This document shows, piece after piece, positions 25,569 to 33,341 of a stretch of DNA of 64,000 nucleotides; position 1 is the first letter of the stretch, and each line of letters starts with the position of its first letter. The position numbers and the translations under genes are program-made. The stretch spans positions 40,229 to 104,228 of the forward strand of contig BOKV01000014.1 in the NCBI GenBank assembly GCA_016861165.1, written 5' to 3'. Source of the DNA: Alphaproteobacteria bacterium (lineage in GTDB: Bacteria; Pseudomonadota; Alphaproteobacteria; Rhizobiales; Rhizobiaceae). The notes beneath the pieces were generated by a model. That model did not search any database. It worked only from the letters and a program-made list of their open reading frames with translations, and was not told the DNA's origin.

Positions 25569-25700
25569 GTTCCAAGGTAGCAGCTCGTCGAGCAGGTTAA
25601 CGGGATGGCCGTCGACCATGCGCTGGAGGACGTCGGCGAGCCAGGCATATGGCTCGACGCTGTGAGCTTGGCCGTCTCGATAAGGGAGCAGATGGTAGCC
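25569..25700 (-). pseudogene. IS66 family transposase (TnpC) C-terminal remnant
   Basis: Minus-strand sequence encodes VEPYAWLADVLQRMVDGHPV then NLLDELLPWN (25569-25658), the conserved end of IS66 TnpC. Just upstream, in another frame, it encodes LIETAKL, which normally precedes it. The frame break and the absence of the rest of tnpC and of tnpA/tnpB show a dead fragment. It abuts the serine recombinase remnant. Confidence 0.75.
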
Positions 25701-26008
25701 CAGCGTTTGGCGCCACTGTCGGAGCTGACCCGGCAAGCTTGCCGTTCTGCGGCGGCGCGCTGCGAAGAGTACGATAGGTATCCAGGCAGGGCAGCCGACC
25801 CGCCTCGGTAATTCCCCAGCCTTGCTGTTTTCCCTGCAAGTTCCGTCGTTCTTTCCGCGGCTTGCAAGTGAAGCACCAACGGCAGAGACGCGCAGTCCGG
25901 GCGCGATCTCCGCCATTTCTCGGCAAAGGCGCCTGCCGGCCGGTTCGGGACTGACGGTTTGGACTGATCGCGGCGACCGCACGGCCCTGTAGTCCTGATG
26001 TCGCCCGC

Positions 26009-26475
26009 TTACCGCGGCATCACCTTCCAGGCGCCGGCTTCCTCCACCAATTCGATGGTGACCGTCGTAGCGATTGACCGGGTCGCCCAGAAGCCGGGGA
26101 CGAGGAAGCTGTCCGGATCGGACACATGGCGTTCGATGCTGACGGTGGCGCGGCCGGCCGTATGCGAGGCGAGCCGCGCGGAACTCGACCGCAGACTCAC
26201 GAACTGGTCGCGCGTGCGCGGCCAGCAGTAGGCGTAACGCGATGCAGGCCCGGGCGTTTCGGCCGCCAACGCCAGGCGGCTCTCCGCGTCCAGATGGGTC
26301 AGTCCTCGGGCGCAGTCGTCGGTGCGAAGCGCCTCCAGGAACTGCCGGACGACCTTGACCTGTTCGGGGGTACGGTACGCGTCAATCCAGTCGTAAAGCC
26401 AAAGCGCGATCGGAGCGCCGGCCAGCGCCAAGACGAGAAACAGCAGGCTTTGCCGGTAGCGGCGCAACGGATGCA
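26009..26475 (-). CDS. Small membrane-anchored hypothetical protein
   Basis: A protein of about 155 aa with one N-terminal membrane span (SLLFLVLALAGAPIALWLYD) and a predicted periplasmic alpha/beta domain of the NTF2-like size class. The domain starts with TPEQVKVVRQFLEALRTDDC and ends TVTIELVEEAGAWKVMPR; two Cys residues could pair. No family is recognised. The ATG at 26475 is used; a GTG at 26497 would add seven residues. It lies between the mobile-element scar and the oxidase operon, on the opposite strand to the latter. Confidence 0.6.
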
Positions 26476-26497
26476 TGACACCATAGAATGCCCGCAC

Positions 26498-27013
26498 CCG
26501 GCTAAGGCCTCGTTAACGACCACGGCTGCGCGGCAATGTATCGCCGGTGATCTCATGGAACGCACGGCGCCGGCGCGCCCGGCGCTGCCTTGATCCAGAT
26601 CAAATGGACATTTGTAATGTTCATATAGGCTCATCGCAGGGTGGGCTCCCTGTCATGCGCCGTCGATTCGCCTCCGTTGTCCGAATGCAAGCGACCCCGA
26701 TGTCGGCGGCGATGCCTGCGCCGCGGGCCGTGCAGCACCGCCGGTGCGCTGCGGCGATCGACCATCCGACATGCCCGCATGATCGCGCTGCGCAAGGCTT
26801 CCGTTCGACCTCCCCGATCGGCGCGCAGACCAACCGACAACAGCATGGAAATGGTCGCGACCCGCGACCGCGATACGTTCTGCTGCGGCAGGCGGCGTCA
26901 TCGTCCGACCGCAGCTCCCGTGAAACCCGGTTCCGTCACAAGGCTCGGGGAGTCTGTCCTGTGCTCCGGGTCGCGGACTGGCACCACTTTTCGACGTTGG
27001 AGGAGGATCAGCG
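26498..27013 (+). other. Long upstream region of the oxidase-like operon
   Basis: I see no convincing gene in this 516-bp stretch. A plus-strand frame from 26655 is open to 27017, but its product is Arg-rich with no family likeness and no Shine-Dalgarno. The region carries the FNR-type promoter (26590-26629), leaving an untranslated leader of about 375 nt before the 59 aa subunit gene. Confidence 0.5.
26590..26629 (+). promoter_or_regulatory. FNR/FixK-type box and promoter for the oxidase-like operon
   Basis: TTGATCCAGATCAA at 26590-26603 is a perfect TTGAT-N4-ATCAA dyad, the site for FNR/FixK/FnrL (and compatible with NnrR/DNR) regulators. A -10-like TATAGG at 26624-26629 follows so that the box centre would lie at about -41.5, the class II activation position. 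This implies induction under low oxygen or nitric oxide. Confidence 0.8.
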
Positions 27014-27193
27014 ATGACTGAACACGATGACGGCGCCGCGCCGGCCAGCGATGCGCCTGCCGAGCGCATACCGTTCATGCAGCAGGTTCTCGACAACCCG
27101 TTTCTGCTGCTCTTCCTCGGGATCACCATCCCGGCGGCGGTGTATCTGATCTGGGGCGTCATGGAGATCGCCTCCATTCCTGTTGCCGGCTGA
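27014..27193 (+). CDS. Small single-helix subunit of the heme-copper oxidase-like complex
   Basis: A 59 aa protein with a charged N-terminus (MTEHDDGAAPASDAPAERIP) and one membrane helix (NPFLLLFLGITIPAAVYLIW). It resembles subunit IIa-type small proteins that accompany ba3-type oxidases. The start has GGAGGA 6 nt upstream and the stop is 14 nt before the subunit II start, so it heads the operon. Too short for most gene finders; its position and membrane helix support it as a real subunit. Confidence 0.75.
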   Translation: MTEHDDGAAPASDAPAERIPFMQQVLDNPFLLLFLGITIPAAVYLIWGVMEIASIPVAG

Positions 27194-27207
27194 GTGGAGG
27201 ACTGGCG

Positions 27208-27762
27208 ATGGCGATAACACCTCCGGCAAACCGTCTCTGGTGGAAGGACCCGATCAACGGCATCGAGCTCGGCTGGATCGTGATCGCGTTCCTTTGGGGC
27301 CTGTTCATGTTCTTCTTCATGATCGCCTGGCATTTCATCGGACAACAGAACCTCTCATCGGAAACCTATCGGATCGCGCCCGATGCCTACATCGTCAAGG
27401 TCGAGGCCTTTGCCGAAGAGTTCCAGGCCAAGGACGCCGACGGGAACCCGGTTGAAGAGGAAGGCGTACCGGTCGTGCGCCCGCCGGCCGGAGGCGACGC
27501 CTACATTCTCGCGCGACTCTGGGAGTTCTGGCCAATTCTCGAACTGAAGCGCGGCGAAAGCTATCGGATTCACCTGTCGTCGGGCGACTGGCAACACGGC
27601 TTCTCGCTGCAGCCGACCGGCATCAACATCTCGGTGCATCCGGGTTACGAGCACATCATCACGCTCACCCCGACCAGCAGCGGCGACTTCGGCATCATCT
27701 GCAACGAATACTGCGGGATCGGACATCACACGATGACCGGGCGAATCCGCGTCGTGGACTGA
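27208..27762 (+). CDS. CuA-containing subunit II of a ba3-type heme-copper oxidase-like complex
   Basis: The 184 aa subunit has one N-terminal membrane helix (WIVIAFLWGLFMFFFMIAWH) and a periplasmic cupredoxin domain. It receives electrons from a periplasmic donor through the binuclear CuA site. The ligands are all visible: His in GDWQHGFSLQP, the CxxxC pair in IICNEYCGIG, and His/Met in GIGHHTMTG. The single membrane helix and short length are typical of B-family (ba3) enzymes. It sits between the small subunit and subunit I genes with 11-14 nt spacing. Confidence 0.92.
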   Translation: MAITPPANRLWWKDPINGIELGWIVIAFLWGLFMFFFMIAWHFIGQQNLSSETYRIAPDAYIVKVEAFAEEFQAKDADGNPVEEEGVPVVRPPAGGDAYILARLWEFWPILELKRGESYRIHLSSGDWQHGFSLQPTGINISVHPGYEHIITLTPTSSGDFGIICNEYCGIGHHTMTGRIRVVD

Positions 27763-27773
27763 GGGAGGAGAAA

Positions 27774-29504
27774 ATGACCGCCATTGACCACGGTGCGGGC
27801 GTTGCCATCGGGACGCAAGCATCCTACCGCGTCTGCCGCTTCTCTGGCCTCCGCATCGAGGCGAACGCGGAACAGCTTATCAAGTACAACGCCGTCGCCG
27901 CGGTGTTGTTCCTGGCACTTGGTGGGCTGATGGGCCTGCTGGTCGCGTTGACCAGGTGGCCGGCGATCCAGCTGCTGCCGGCGGAATGGTTCTATCTCGT
28001 GCTCACCGGGCATGGGGCAAACGTGCTCCTGTTCTGGATCATCTTCTTCGAGATCGCGGTCCTCTATTTCGCCTCCGCGGTGATCCTGGGCAGTCGGCTC
28101 GCCGCTCCAAAGGTGGCCTGGCTCGGGTTCGTGCTCATGGTCATCGGAGCGGTCATGGCCAACTACGCGGTGCTGCGCGGCGATTCGTCGGTGATGTTCA
28201 CCTCCTACCCGCCGATGCAAGCCTCGCAGTGGTTCTATCTCTCGCTCATCCTGTTCGCCGTGGGGGCGTTGATCGCGGTCTTCGTATTCTTCGGCACGCT
28301 GGTCGTCGCCAAGGCCGAGAACACTTATGACAGCTCGGTGCCGCTGGTGACCTTCGGGGCGATCACGGCGGGCATCATCGCCGTCTTCACGCTCGCCTCC
28401 GGGGCAATCATCCTCGTTCCGACCTGGCTGTGGTCGCTCGGCCTGATCTCGAACATCGATACGCTGATGTACAAGGTCGTTTGGTGGGGCATGGGGCACT
28501 CGAGCCAGCAGATCAACGTCTCCGCCCATGTCGCGATCTGGTATGCCATCGCCGCGATGGTGGTAGGCGCAAAGCCGCTCTCCGAGAAGGTCAGCCGGAC
28601 GGCCTTCTTCATGTATATCCTGTTCCTCCAGCTTGCCTCGGCCCATCACATCCTGGCCGAGCCGGGCATGTCGTCGACCTGGAAGATCGTCAATACTTCC
28701 TACATGATGTATCTGGCCGTCCTGGGCTCGTTGATCCACGGTCTTACGGTACCGGGCGCGATCGAGGCGGCGCAGCGGCGCAACGGCTTCACGCGCGGCG
28801 CGTTCGAGTGGCTGACCAAGGCTCCCTGGGGCAACCCGGCCTTCGCGGGCATGTTCCTTAGCCTCGTCATGTTCGGGTTCATTGGCGGCATCTCCGGCGT
28901 GGTACTGGGGACCGAACAGCTCAACGTGCTGATGCACAACACGATCTATGTGCCGGGCCATTTTCACGGCACTGTCGTGGCGGGGACCACGCTGGCATTC
29001 ATGGCGATGACCTACCTGGTCGTTCCGCTGATCTTCCAGCGTGACATCGTCTGGCCAGGCCTGGCGCGGTGGCAGCCCTTCGTTTTCGGCATCGGCGCCG
29101 GCGGCATCTCGCTCTTCATGATGGGGGCGGGCACGCTCGGCGTCGCGCGGCGCCACTGGGATATCTCGCTCACCGATGCCGCCCACGCCTTCGAATATCC
29201 GGCAGCCGCCTATCTGATGATGGGGCTCAACGGCATATTTGCCATCCTCGCGGCGCTCGGCGGCGTGATGTTCATTGTGATTGTGGTGGCCTCGATCCTT
29301 GCGGGTCCACGACTTGACAAGGTCGGGGCGACGCTGACCTTCCCGCTGCACGACAGGAGCCGGGAATCGGTTGCCGAATACGGCAGCCACGGGACGGTCA
29401 AGCTGCCTGGCACCATCATTCTGGTCGGCATCTTCTTCGCCTGCTTCGTGCTCTACTATTTCGTCAACTGGAAGTATCTGTCGGAACTTTGGCTGTTCCG
29501 CTGA
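27774..29504 (+). CDS. Subunit I of a B-type heme-copper oxidase-like enzyme lacking the active-site Tyr
   Basis: This is a 576 aa integral membrane protein with at least 12 hydrophobic helices. All six metal-ligand histidines are seen: His80 (TGHGANVLLFW) and His398 for the low-spin heme, His396 (YVPGHFHGT) for the high-spin heme, and His242, His291 and His292 (ASAHHILAEPG) for CuB. The tyrosine that normally sits four residues after the first CuB His (GHPxVY) is absent: the motif reads GHSSQQINV, with Gln246 in its place. Oxygen reductases need that Tyr, and its loss is a hallmark of nitric oxide reductases in this superfamily. The enzyme may therefore reduce NO (inference); cytochrome c oxidase is the annotation it would get by default. 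Confidence 0.92.
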   Translation: MTAIDHGAGVAIGTQASYRVCRFSGLRIEANAEQLIKYNAVAAVLFLALGGLMGLLVALTRWPAIQLLPAEWFYLVLTGHGANVLLFWIIFFEIAVLYFASAVILGSRLAAPKVAWLGFVLMVIGAVMANYAVLRGDSSVMFTSYPPMQASQWFYLSLILFAVGALIAVFVFFGTLVVAKAENTYDSSVPLVTFGAITAGIIAVFTLASGAIILVPTWLWSLGLISNIDTLMYKVVWWGMGHSSQQINVSAHVAIWYAIAAMVVGAKPLSEKVSRTAFFMYILFLQLASAHHILAEPGMSSTWKIVNTSYMMYLAVLGSLIHGLTVPGAIEAAQRRNGFTRGAFEWLTKAPWGNPAFAGMFLSLVMFGFIGGISGVVLGTEQLNVLMHNTIYVPGHFHGTVVAGTTLAFMAMTYLVVPLIFQRDIVWPGLARWQPFVFGIGAGGISLFMMGAGTLGVARRHWDISLTDAAHAFEYPAAAYLMMGLNGIFAILAALGGVMFIVIVVASILAGPRLDKVGATLTFPLHDRSRESVAEYGSHGTVKLPGTIILVGIFFACFVLYYFVNWKYLSELWLFR

Positions 29505-29528
29505 GCATGGCAGCCGGAGGAGCCAACA

Positions 29529-30410
29529 ATGCACGCCGCCGTTTCCGCGACCGTGTCCATCCTGAAACTGCGCATCGGCGTGTTCATCGCCATCGCCGCG
29601 CTGATCGGGATGCTGACCGGTGGCGGAACGATCGGCTGGGACTCAGGCGCGGCCTTCGTCCTTGCCGTGCTCGGAGCTTCGGGAGCGGCGGGGGCTTTCA
29701 ACCAGTATTTCGAGCGCGGGATCGATCGGACGATGGCGCGAACCGCCAACCGGCCCTTCGCGAGCGGACGCCTGAAGGCGGGCCGTATCTGGCCCGCCAC
29801 CTTCGCCGCGCTCCTTGCCGTCTCGCTTGTCGTGGCCTGGGCCACGGGAGGCACCATGGCTGCCGCCCTCGTCTTCCTCGGCGCCTTCACCTATGGGGTC
29901 ATATACACGCTATGGTTGAAGCCGCGCACCGATTGGAGTGTGGTGATCGGTGGCGCGGCCGGCAGCTTCGCGCTGCTCGCCGGTGCGGCCGCCGCAGCGC
30001 CCGATTTCTGGCCGGTCTTCGGCCCGGTGCCGATATTGCTCTCGGCGGTCCTGTTCCTCTGGACGCCGCCACATTTCTGGGCACTCGCGATCGTGTACGG
30101 CGACGACTATCGCCGCGCCGGCATCCCCATGCTTCCCGCACTCTCGGGGCCCGAGATCTGGGGGCCGGTGATCTTCTCGCATGTTCTGTTCCTGACGCTC
30201 CTGTCGCTCGGACCGCTTTTGTTCGGGATGGGCGCCATCTATGGCCTCTTTGCCGTCATCGCAGGCGCGCTGTTTCTGAACGCGAGCTGGCGCCTGATGC
30301 GCAGACCGTCGCGACAGGCGGCGAGATCGACCTTTGCAGCTTCGCTTGGTCATTTCACGCTTCTGTCGCTCGGCGTCGTGCTTGACCGGGGCGTGGCATG
30401 GGCATTCTGA
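29529..30410 (+). CDS. ctaB: Protoheme IX farnesyltransferase (heme O synthase)
   Basis: A UbiA-superfamily prenyltransferase that adds farnesyl to heme B, giving heme O for a terminal oxidase. The 293 aa protein has about nine membrane helices. The prenyl-diphosphate/Mg motif is NQYFERGIDRTMARTANRP, a variant of NxxxDxxxD with Glu at the first acidic position. The second motif region is YGDDYRRAGIPMLP, and FLWTPPHFWALAI is characteristic. The start has GGAGGAG upstream. Its presence in the operon suggests the high-spin heme is O- or A-type. It overlaps the SCO gene by 13 nt. Confidence 0.94.
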   Translation: MHAAVSATVSILKLRIGVFIAIAALIGMLTGGGTIGWDSGAAFVLAVLGASGAAGAFNQYFERGIDRTMARTANRPFASGRLKAGRIWPATFAALLAVSLVVAWATGGTMAAALVFLGAFTYGVIYTLWLKPRTDWSVVIGGAAGSFALLAGAAAAAPDFWPVFGPVPILLSAVLFLWTPPHFWALAIVYGDDYRRAGIPMLPALSGPEIWGPVIFSHVLFLTLLSLGPLLFGMGAIYGLFAVIAGALFLNASWRLMRRPSRQAARSTFAASLGHFTLLSLGVVLDRGVAWAF

Positions 30411-31228
30411 AGGTGCTCGGCGTGGCCGCGCTGCTTGCCCTGCCCGCGCCCGGCGAGGCTTCGACACTCGACGCCCAGATCGCCTACAGGCAAAGCCAGG
30501 CCGCGATCGGCCGCATGACCGGCGACCACCTTCTTGTCGACCACCGCGGCCGGCCGCTGAGCCTCGCCAGTCTGCGCGGCAAACCGCTGGTTGTATCTCT
30601 GGTGTTCACCAGCTGCGCAACAATCTGTCCGATCACCACCGATCACCTGCGCGGTCAGATACTCGCCGCGCGTCGCGCCGTCGGTCATGATGCCTTCAAC
30701 ATCCTTACGTTCGGATTTGACGCGCGCGGCGACACGCCGGCGCAGCTGGCCGCATTTGCCAACGCCCACCAGATCGCAGGCGTGGAAGGTTGGTATGTCG
30801 CCAGCGCCAACGCCGCGACGACTGCCGCCTTCCTCAGTGAACTCGGCTTCGCGTTCCGCGCGGCGGCGGGTGGCTTCGAGCATGTGACGCAGACGACAAT
30901 TCTGGATGCCGGCGGGAAGGTCTACCGCCAGGTCTACGGCGACGCATTCCCGCTGCCGGTGCTTGTCGAGCCGCTGAAGGAGCTTGTTTTTGGCAGGAGA
31001 ACGCGGTCGGCAGCGCCGGCCGATCTGTGGGACCGGATCAACTTCCTTTGCACGGTCTATGATCCGCGGACCGGAGCCTACCGTTTCGACTACGGCATCT
31101 TCTTCGGAATCTTTGTCGGGGGCCTGTCGCTGATCGTGACGGCGATCGTGATTTTCCGGCTCTGGATGCAGCGACGCCGCGCGCTCCGGGCATTGCCACA
31201 CGGCGCCGCGCGCCGCGGGGCATCATGA
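30398..31228 (+). CDS. SCO1/SenC family copper chaperone, membrane-tethered at both ends
   Basis: The 276 aa thioredoxin-fold protein probably loads copper into the CuA site of subunit II. The N-terminus has a signal sequence (LKVLGVAALLALPAPGEAS). The metal-binding CxxxC is in FTSCATICPITTDHL, and the partner His is in GGFEHVTQTTIL. A C-terminal membrane helix (GIFVGGLSLIVTAIVIFRLW, about 235-255), unusual for small SCO proteins, is followed by an Arg-rich cytoplasmic tail. It overlaps ctaB upstream by 13 nt and the cytochrome b fusion downstream by 4 nt. Confidence 0.9.
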   Translation: MGILKVLGVAALLALPAPGEASTLDAQIAYRQSQAAIGRMTGDHLLVDHRGRPLSLASLRGKPLVVSLVFTSCATICPITTDHLRGQILAARRAVGHDAFNILTFGFDARGDTPAQLAAFANAHQIAGVEGWYVASANAATTAAFLSELGFAFRAAAGGFEHVTQTTILDAGGKVYRQVYGDAFPLPVLVEPLKELVFGRRTRSAAPADLWDRINFLCTVYDPRTGAYRFDYGIFFGIFVGGLSLIVTAIVIFRLWMQRRRALRALPHGAARRGAS

Positions 31229-32811
31229 TCACGCCAGCGCGATCCGCGCTCAGACGCGGGTTCGACCGCATCGAGCGGGGCCTCGATAGCGTCTTCGGTT
31301 GGGACTGGAACCCGCTCGCGCATTTGGGCGCGCTCGGCTGGTTTCTGTTCTGGATCGTGGCCGTGACGGGCGCCTATCTCTTCATCTTCTTTGATACGGG
31401 GGTTACCGCCGCCTACGCTTCGGTCGCCTGGCTCAGTACCGACCACTGGTGGCATGCGGGCATTGCGCGCAGCCTGCACCGCTACGCTTCGGACCTGATG
31501 GTGCTGGTGATGTTCACCCACCTGACCCGCGAATGGGCGATGGACCGCTATCGCGGCCGCCGATGGTTCTCGTGGGTGACAGGTGTGCCGGTCATCTGGT
31601 TCGTCTATCTGTCCGGCATCACCGGCTACTGGCTCGTATGGGACACGCTGGCCCAGTACGTCGCGCTGACGACGAGCGAACTGCTCGACGCGCTCGGGAT
31701 TTTCGCCGAACCGATCGCCCGCAACTTCCTGTCGCCCCAGACGCTGTCGAGCCGGTTCTTCACGCTGATGGTCTTCCTCCACATCGCGATCCCGCTGCTG
31801 CTGCTGCTCCTGATGTGGGTCCACATCCAGCGCATCACCGAGGCCCGAACGCAGCCGCCATTGGGCCTCGCCGCGATCACGCTCGGCGCCCTGACGGTCG
31901 GCGCGTTCCTGATGCCCGCACCGCTCGGAGACGCCGCCGACCTGAACGTCGTTCCCGCCCGCGTCGGGATCGACTGGCTGATACTGCCGCTCTATCCGGT
32001 GATCGAAAGCGTGCCGGCGGGCGCGATGTGGGCCGGAGTTGTCATTTTCACAGTGGTGTTGGCCGGCACGCCCTGGTTGCCACCCCGGCGCGAAGGAAGC
32101 GCGGCCGCGGTGTTCCTTGATCACTGCAACGGCTGCGCGCGCTGCGTGGACGACTGTCCCTACGCTGCGATCACTCTGGTGCCCCGCTCGGACGGCGCGC
32201 CGTTCTCGCATGAGGTCAAGGTCAATGCCGCCCGTTGCGTCGCCTGCGGCATCTGCATGGGCGCCTGCCCGTCGTCAACGCCGTTCCGCCGCTCGGGCGA
32301 CCTTACCACCGGGATCGACTTGCCCGACCGCTCGCTGGCAGCGCTCCGCGCCGAGGTCATCGTGGCGGCAGCGAGGCTCGGCGGGCGAGGACGCGTTCTC
32401 ACGCTGGCCTGCGCCCACTGCGCGGCGGCCGACCCGGCTCCGGGGCGGGTGATACTGCCCTGCGTCGCTATGGCTCCCCCCTCGCTCGTCGATTTCATCA
32501 TCAGCCGAGACCTCGCCGATGGCGTGGCGGTGGCCGGTTGCGCCGAACGCGAGTGTCTCAATCGCCTGGGCGGCCGTTGGACCCGCCTGCGCTTTGCCCG
32601 CTCGCGCGACCCCTACCTGCGCGCGCGTGTTCCGCGCGACCGGGTCCTTGCGGTCTGGACCGGCCCCAGCGAATCGGCCCGACTGGAAGCGAGACTGGCC
32701 GACTTTGCTCGATACCTGGCCGTTCTGCCGCCCTACGCGCTTCGTCGCTCGCTGGCCGAGGACGAAGCGGCCGAGGCCGACGGCGTGCACCGGCGGAGTG
32801 CAGCGCAATGA
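31225..32811 (+). CDS. Cytochrome b / 2[4Fe-4S] ferredoxin / MvhD-like fusion protein
   Basis: The 528 aa protein joins three electron-transfer modules. Residues 1-290 are a cytochrome b/b6-like membrane domain with two His pairs spaced x13 (His85/His99, His186/His200), suited to two b hemes. Residues 300-350 form a bacterial ferredoxin domain with two full cluster motifs: C301/304/307/311 (CNGCARCVDDCP) and C338/341/344/348 (CVACGICMGACP). Residues 375-475 resemble the MvhD/FlpD [2Fe-2S] delta domain, with Cys in LACAHC, ILPC and GCAERECL. It probably passes electrons between cytoplasmic donors, quinol and the oxidase-like complex (inference). Start and stop overlap both neighbours by 4 nt. 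Confidence 0.85.
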   Translation: MITPARSALRRGFDRIERGLDSVFGWDWNPLAHLGALGWFLFWIVAVTGAYLFIFFDTGVTAAYASVAWLSTDHWWHAGIARSLHRYASDLMVLVMFTHLTREWAMDRYRGRRWFSWVTGVPVIWFVYLSGITGYWLVWDTLAQYVALTTSELLDALGIFAEPIARNFLSPQTLSSRFFTLMVFLHIAIPLLLLLLMWVHIQRITEARTQPPLGLAAITLGALTVGAFLMPAPLGDAADLNVVPARVGIDWLILPLYPVIESVPAGAMWAGVVIFTVVLAGTPWLPPRREGSAAAVFLDHCNGCARCVDDCPYAAITLVPRSDGAPFSHEVKVNAARCVACGICMGACPSSTPFRRSGDLTTGIDLPDRSLAALRAEVIVAAARLGGRGRVLTLACAHCAAADPAPGRVILPCVAMAPPSLVDFIISRDLADGVAVAGCAERECLNRLGGRWTRLRFARSRDPYLRARVPRDRVLAVWTGPSESARLEARLADFARYLAVLPPYALRRSLAEDEAAEADGVHRRSAAQ

Positions 32812-33326
32812 CGCGCCGGAGCATCTGGCGCCGCAATGCCGGGCGCTGGGCCGCTGGTGGCGCTCTCTCACTGGCGGTGGTGCTCGGAGTTGCCACGCTG
32901 TCGGGCCGGCCTGCGTGGCAGAGCATGTCGCCGCAAACAGCCCTCGTCCGGCTGAGCTTCACCCATTCCGGCGTCCGCAACTGCCGCGATCGAACGGCGG
33001 AGGAACTCGCCAGGCTGCCGCCCAACATGCGCAGCGCGCAGCTCTGCGACCGTCGCCGCGCACCGGTTCGGGTCGAAATGGAAATTGACGGTCGCCGCGT
33101 CCTCGCCGCCGATCTGCCGCCCAGTGGGCTGGTCGGCAGCGGCCCGTCGCGGGCTTATGAGCGCATCGAACTGCCGGCCGGCGCCCATCGCCTTGATCTG
33201 CGGCTCTCGGACAACCCGGCGGCTGATGGCTTTGCCTACAGCGCCACCTTCGACGTCACGCTGGCCCCTGCGCAGAGTCTCGCCGTCGATTTCAATGCCG
33301 CCTCGGGCGGCTTCTTTCTCCACTGA
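32808..33326 (+). CDS. Membrane-anchored periplasmic protein of the oxidase-like operon
   Basis: A 172 aa protein with an Arg-rich N-terminus (MTRRSIWRRNAGR) and a signal anchor (GGALSLAVVLGVATLSG). The periplasmic domain is predicted to be mostly beta, with two Cys (VRNCRDRT and SAQLCDRR), followed by VRVEMEIDGRRVLAADLPPS and a C-terminal LAVDFNAASGGFFLH. I do not recognise the family. It starts inside the stop of the cytochrome b fusion (ATGA), so it is co-translated. It may be an accessory subunit or assembly factor. The longer open frame upstream in the same phase is a shadow of the fusion gene. Confidence 0.72.
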   Translation: MTRRSIWRRNAGRWAAGGALSLAVVLGVATLSGRPAWQSMSPQTALVRLSFTHSGVRNCRDRTAEELARLPPNMRSAQLCDRRRAPVRVEMEIDGRRVLAADLPPSGLVGSGPSRAYERIELPAGAHRLDLRLSDNPAADGFAYSATFDVTLAPAQSLAVDFNAASGGFFLH

Positions 33327-33341
33327 TGAGTAGCCCGCGCC

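Larger units (their letters stand above)
25000..26008. mobile_element. Decayed mobile-element scar next to tRNA-Gln
   Basis: This 1-kb stretch has lower GC than its surroundings and no intact gene. It contains a frameshifted serine-recombinase C-terminus (25232-25530) and a fragment of IS66 TnpC (25569-25700), both on the minus strand. The rest (25000-25230 and 25700-26008) shows no recognisable coding sequence. A 10-bp copy of the tRNA 3' end, TTCCCCAGCC, occurs at 25812-25821 and could be a relic of an attachment site, though it is short. This looks like an old integrated element reduced by deletion. Confidence 0.6.

Noticed and set aside
25812..25821. attR site matching the tRNA-Gln 3' end
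   Set aside because: Only 10 bp match, which can arise by chance in such a search. It is mentioned as a possible relic but not annotated as an attachment site.
25014..25982. 322-aa minus-strand open frame next to tRNA-Gln
   Set aside because: Only parts of it resemble IS66 TnpC and a serine recombinase, and the matching segments change frame; it is chance-open sequence over decayed genes.
26547..27017. 156-aa plus-strand open frame upstream of the oxidase-like operon
   Set aside because: Arg-rich with no hydrophobic pattern, no Shine-Dalgarno at any of its ATGs, and it runs through the promoter region. I treated the stretch as leader instead.
27726..29534. 602-aa minus-strand open frame opposite subunit I
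   Set aside because: It consists of His/Arg/Asp/Glu-rich low-complexity sequence complementary to membrane-helix codons; subunit I is certain.
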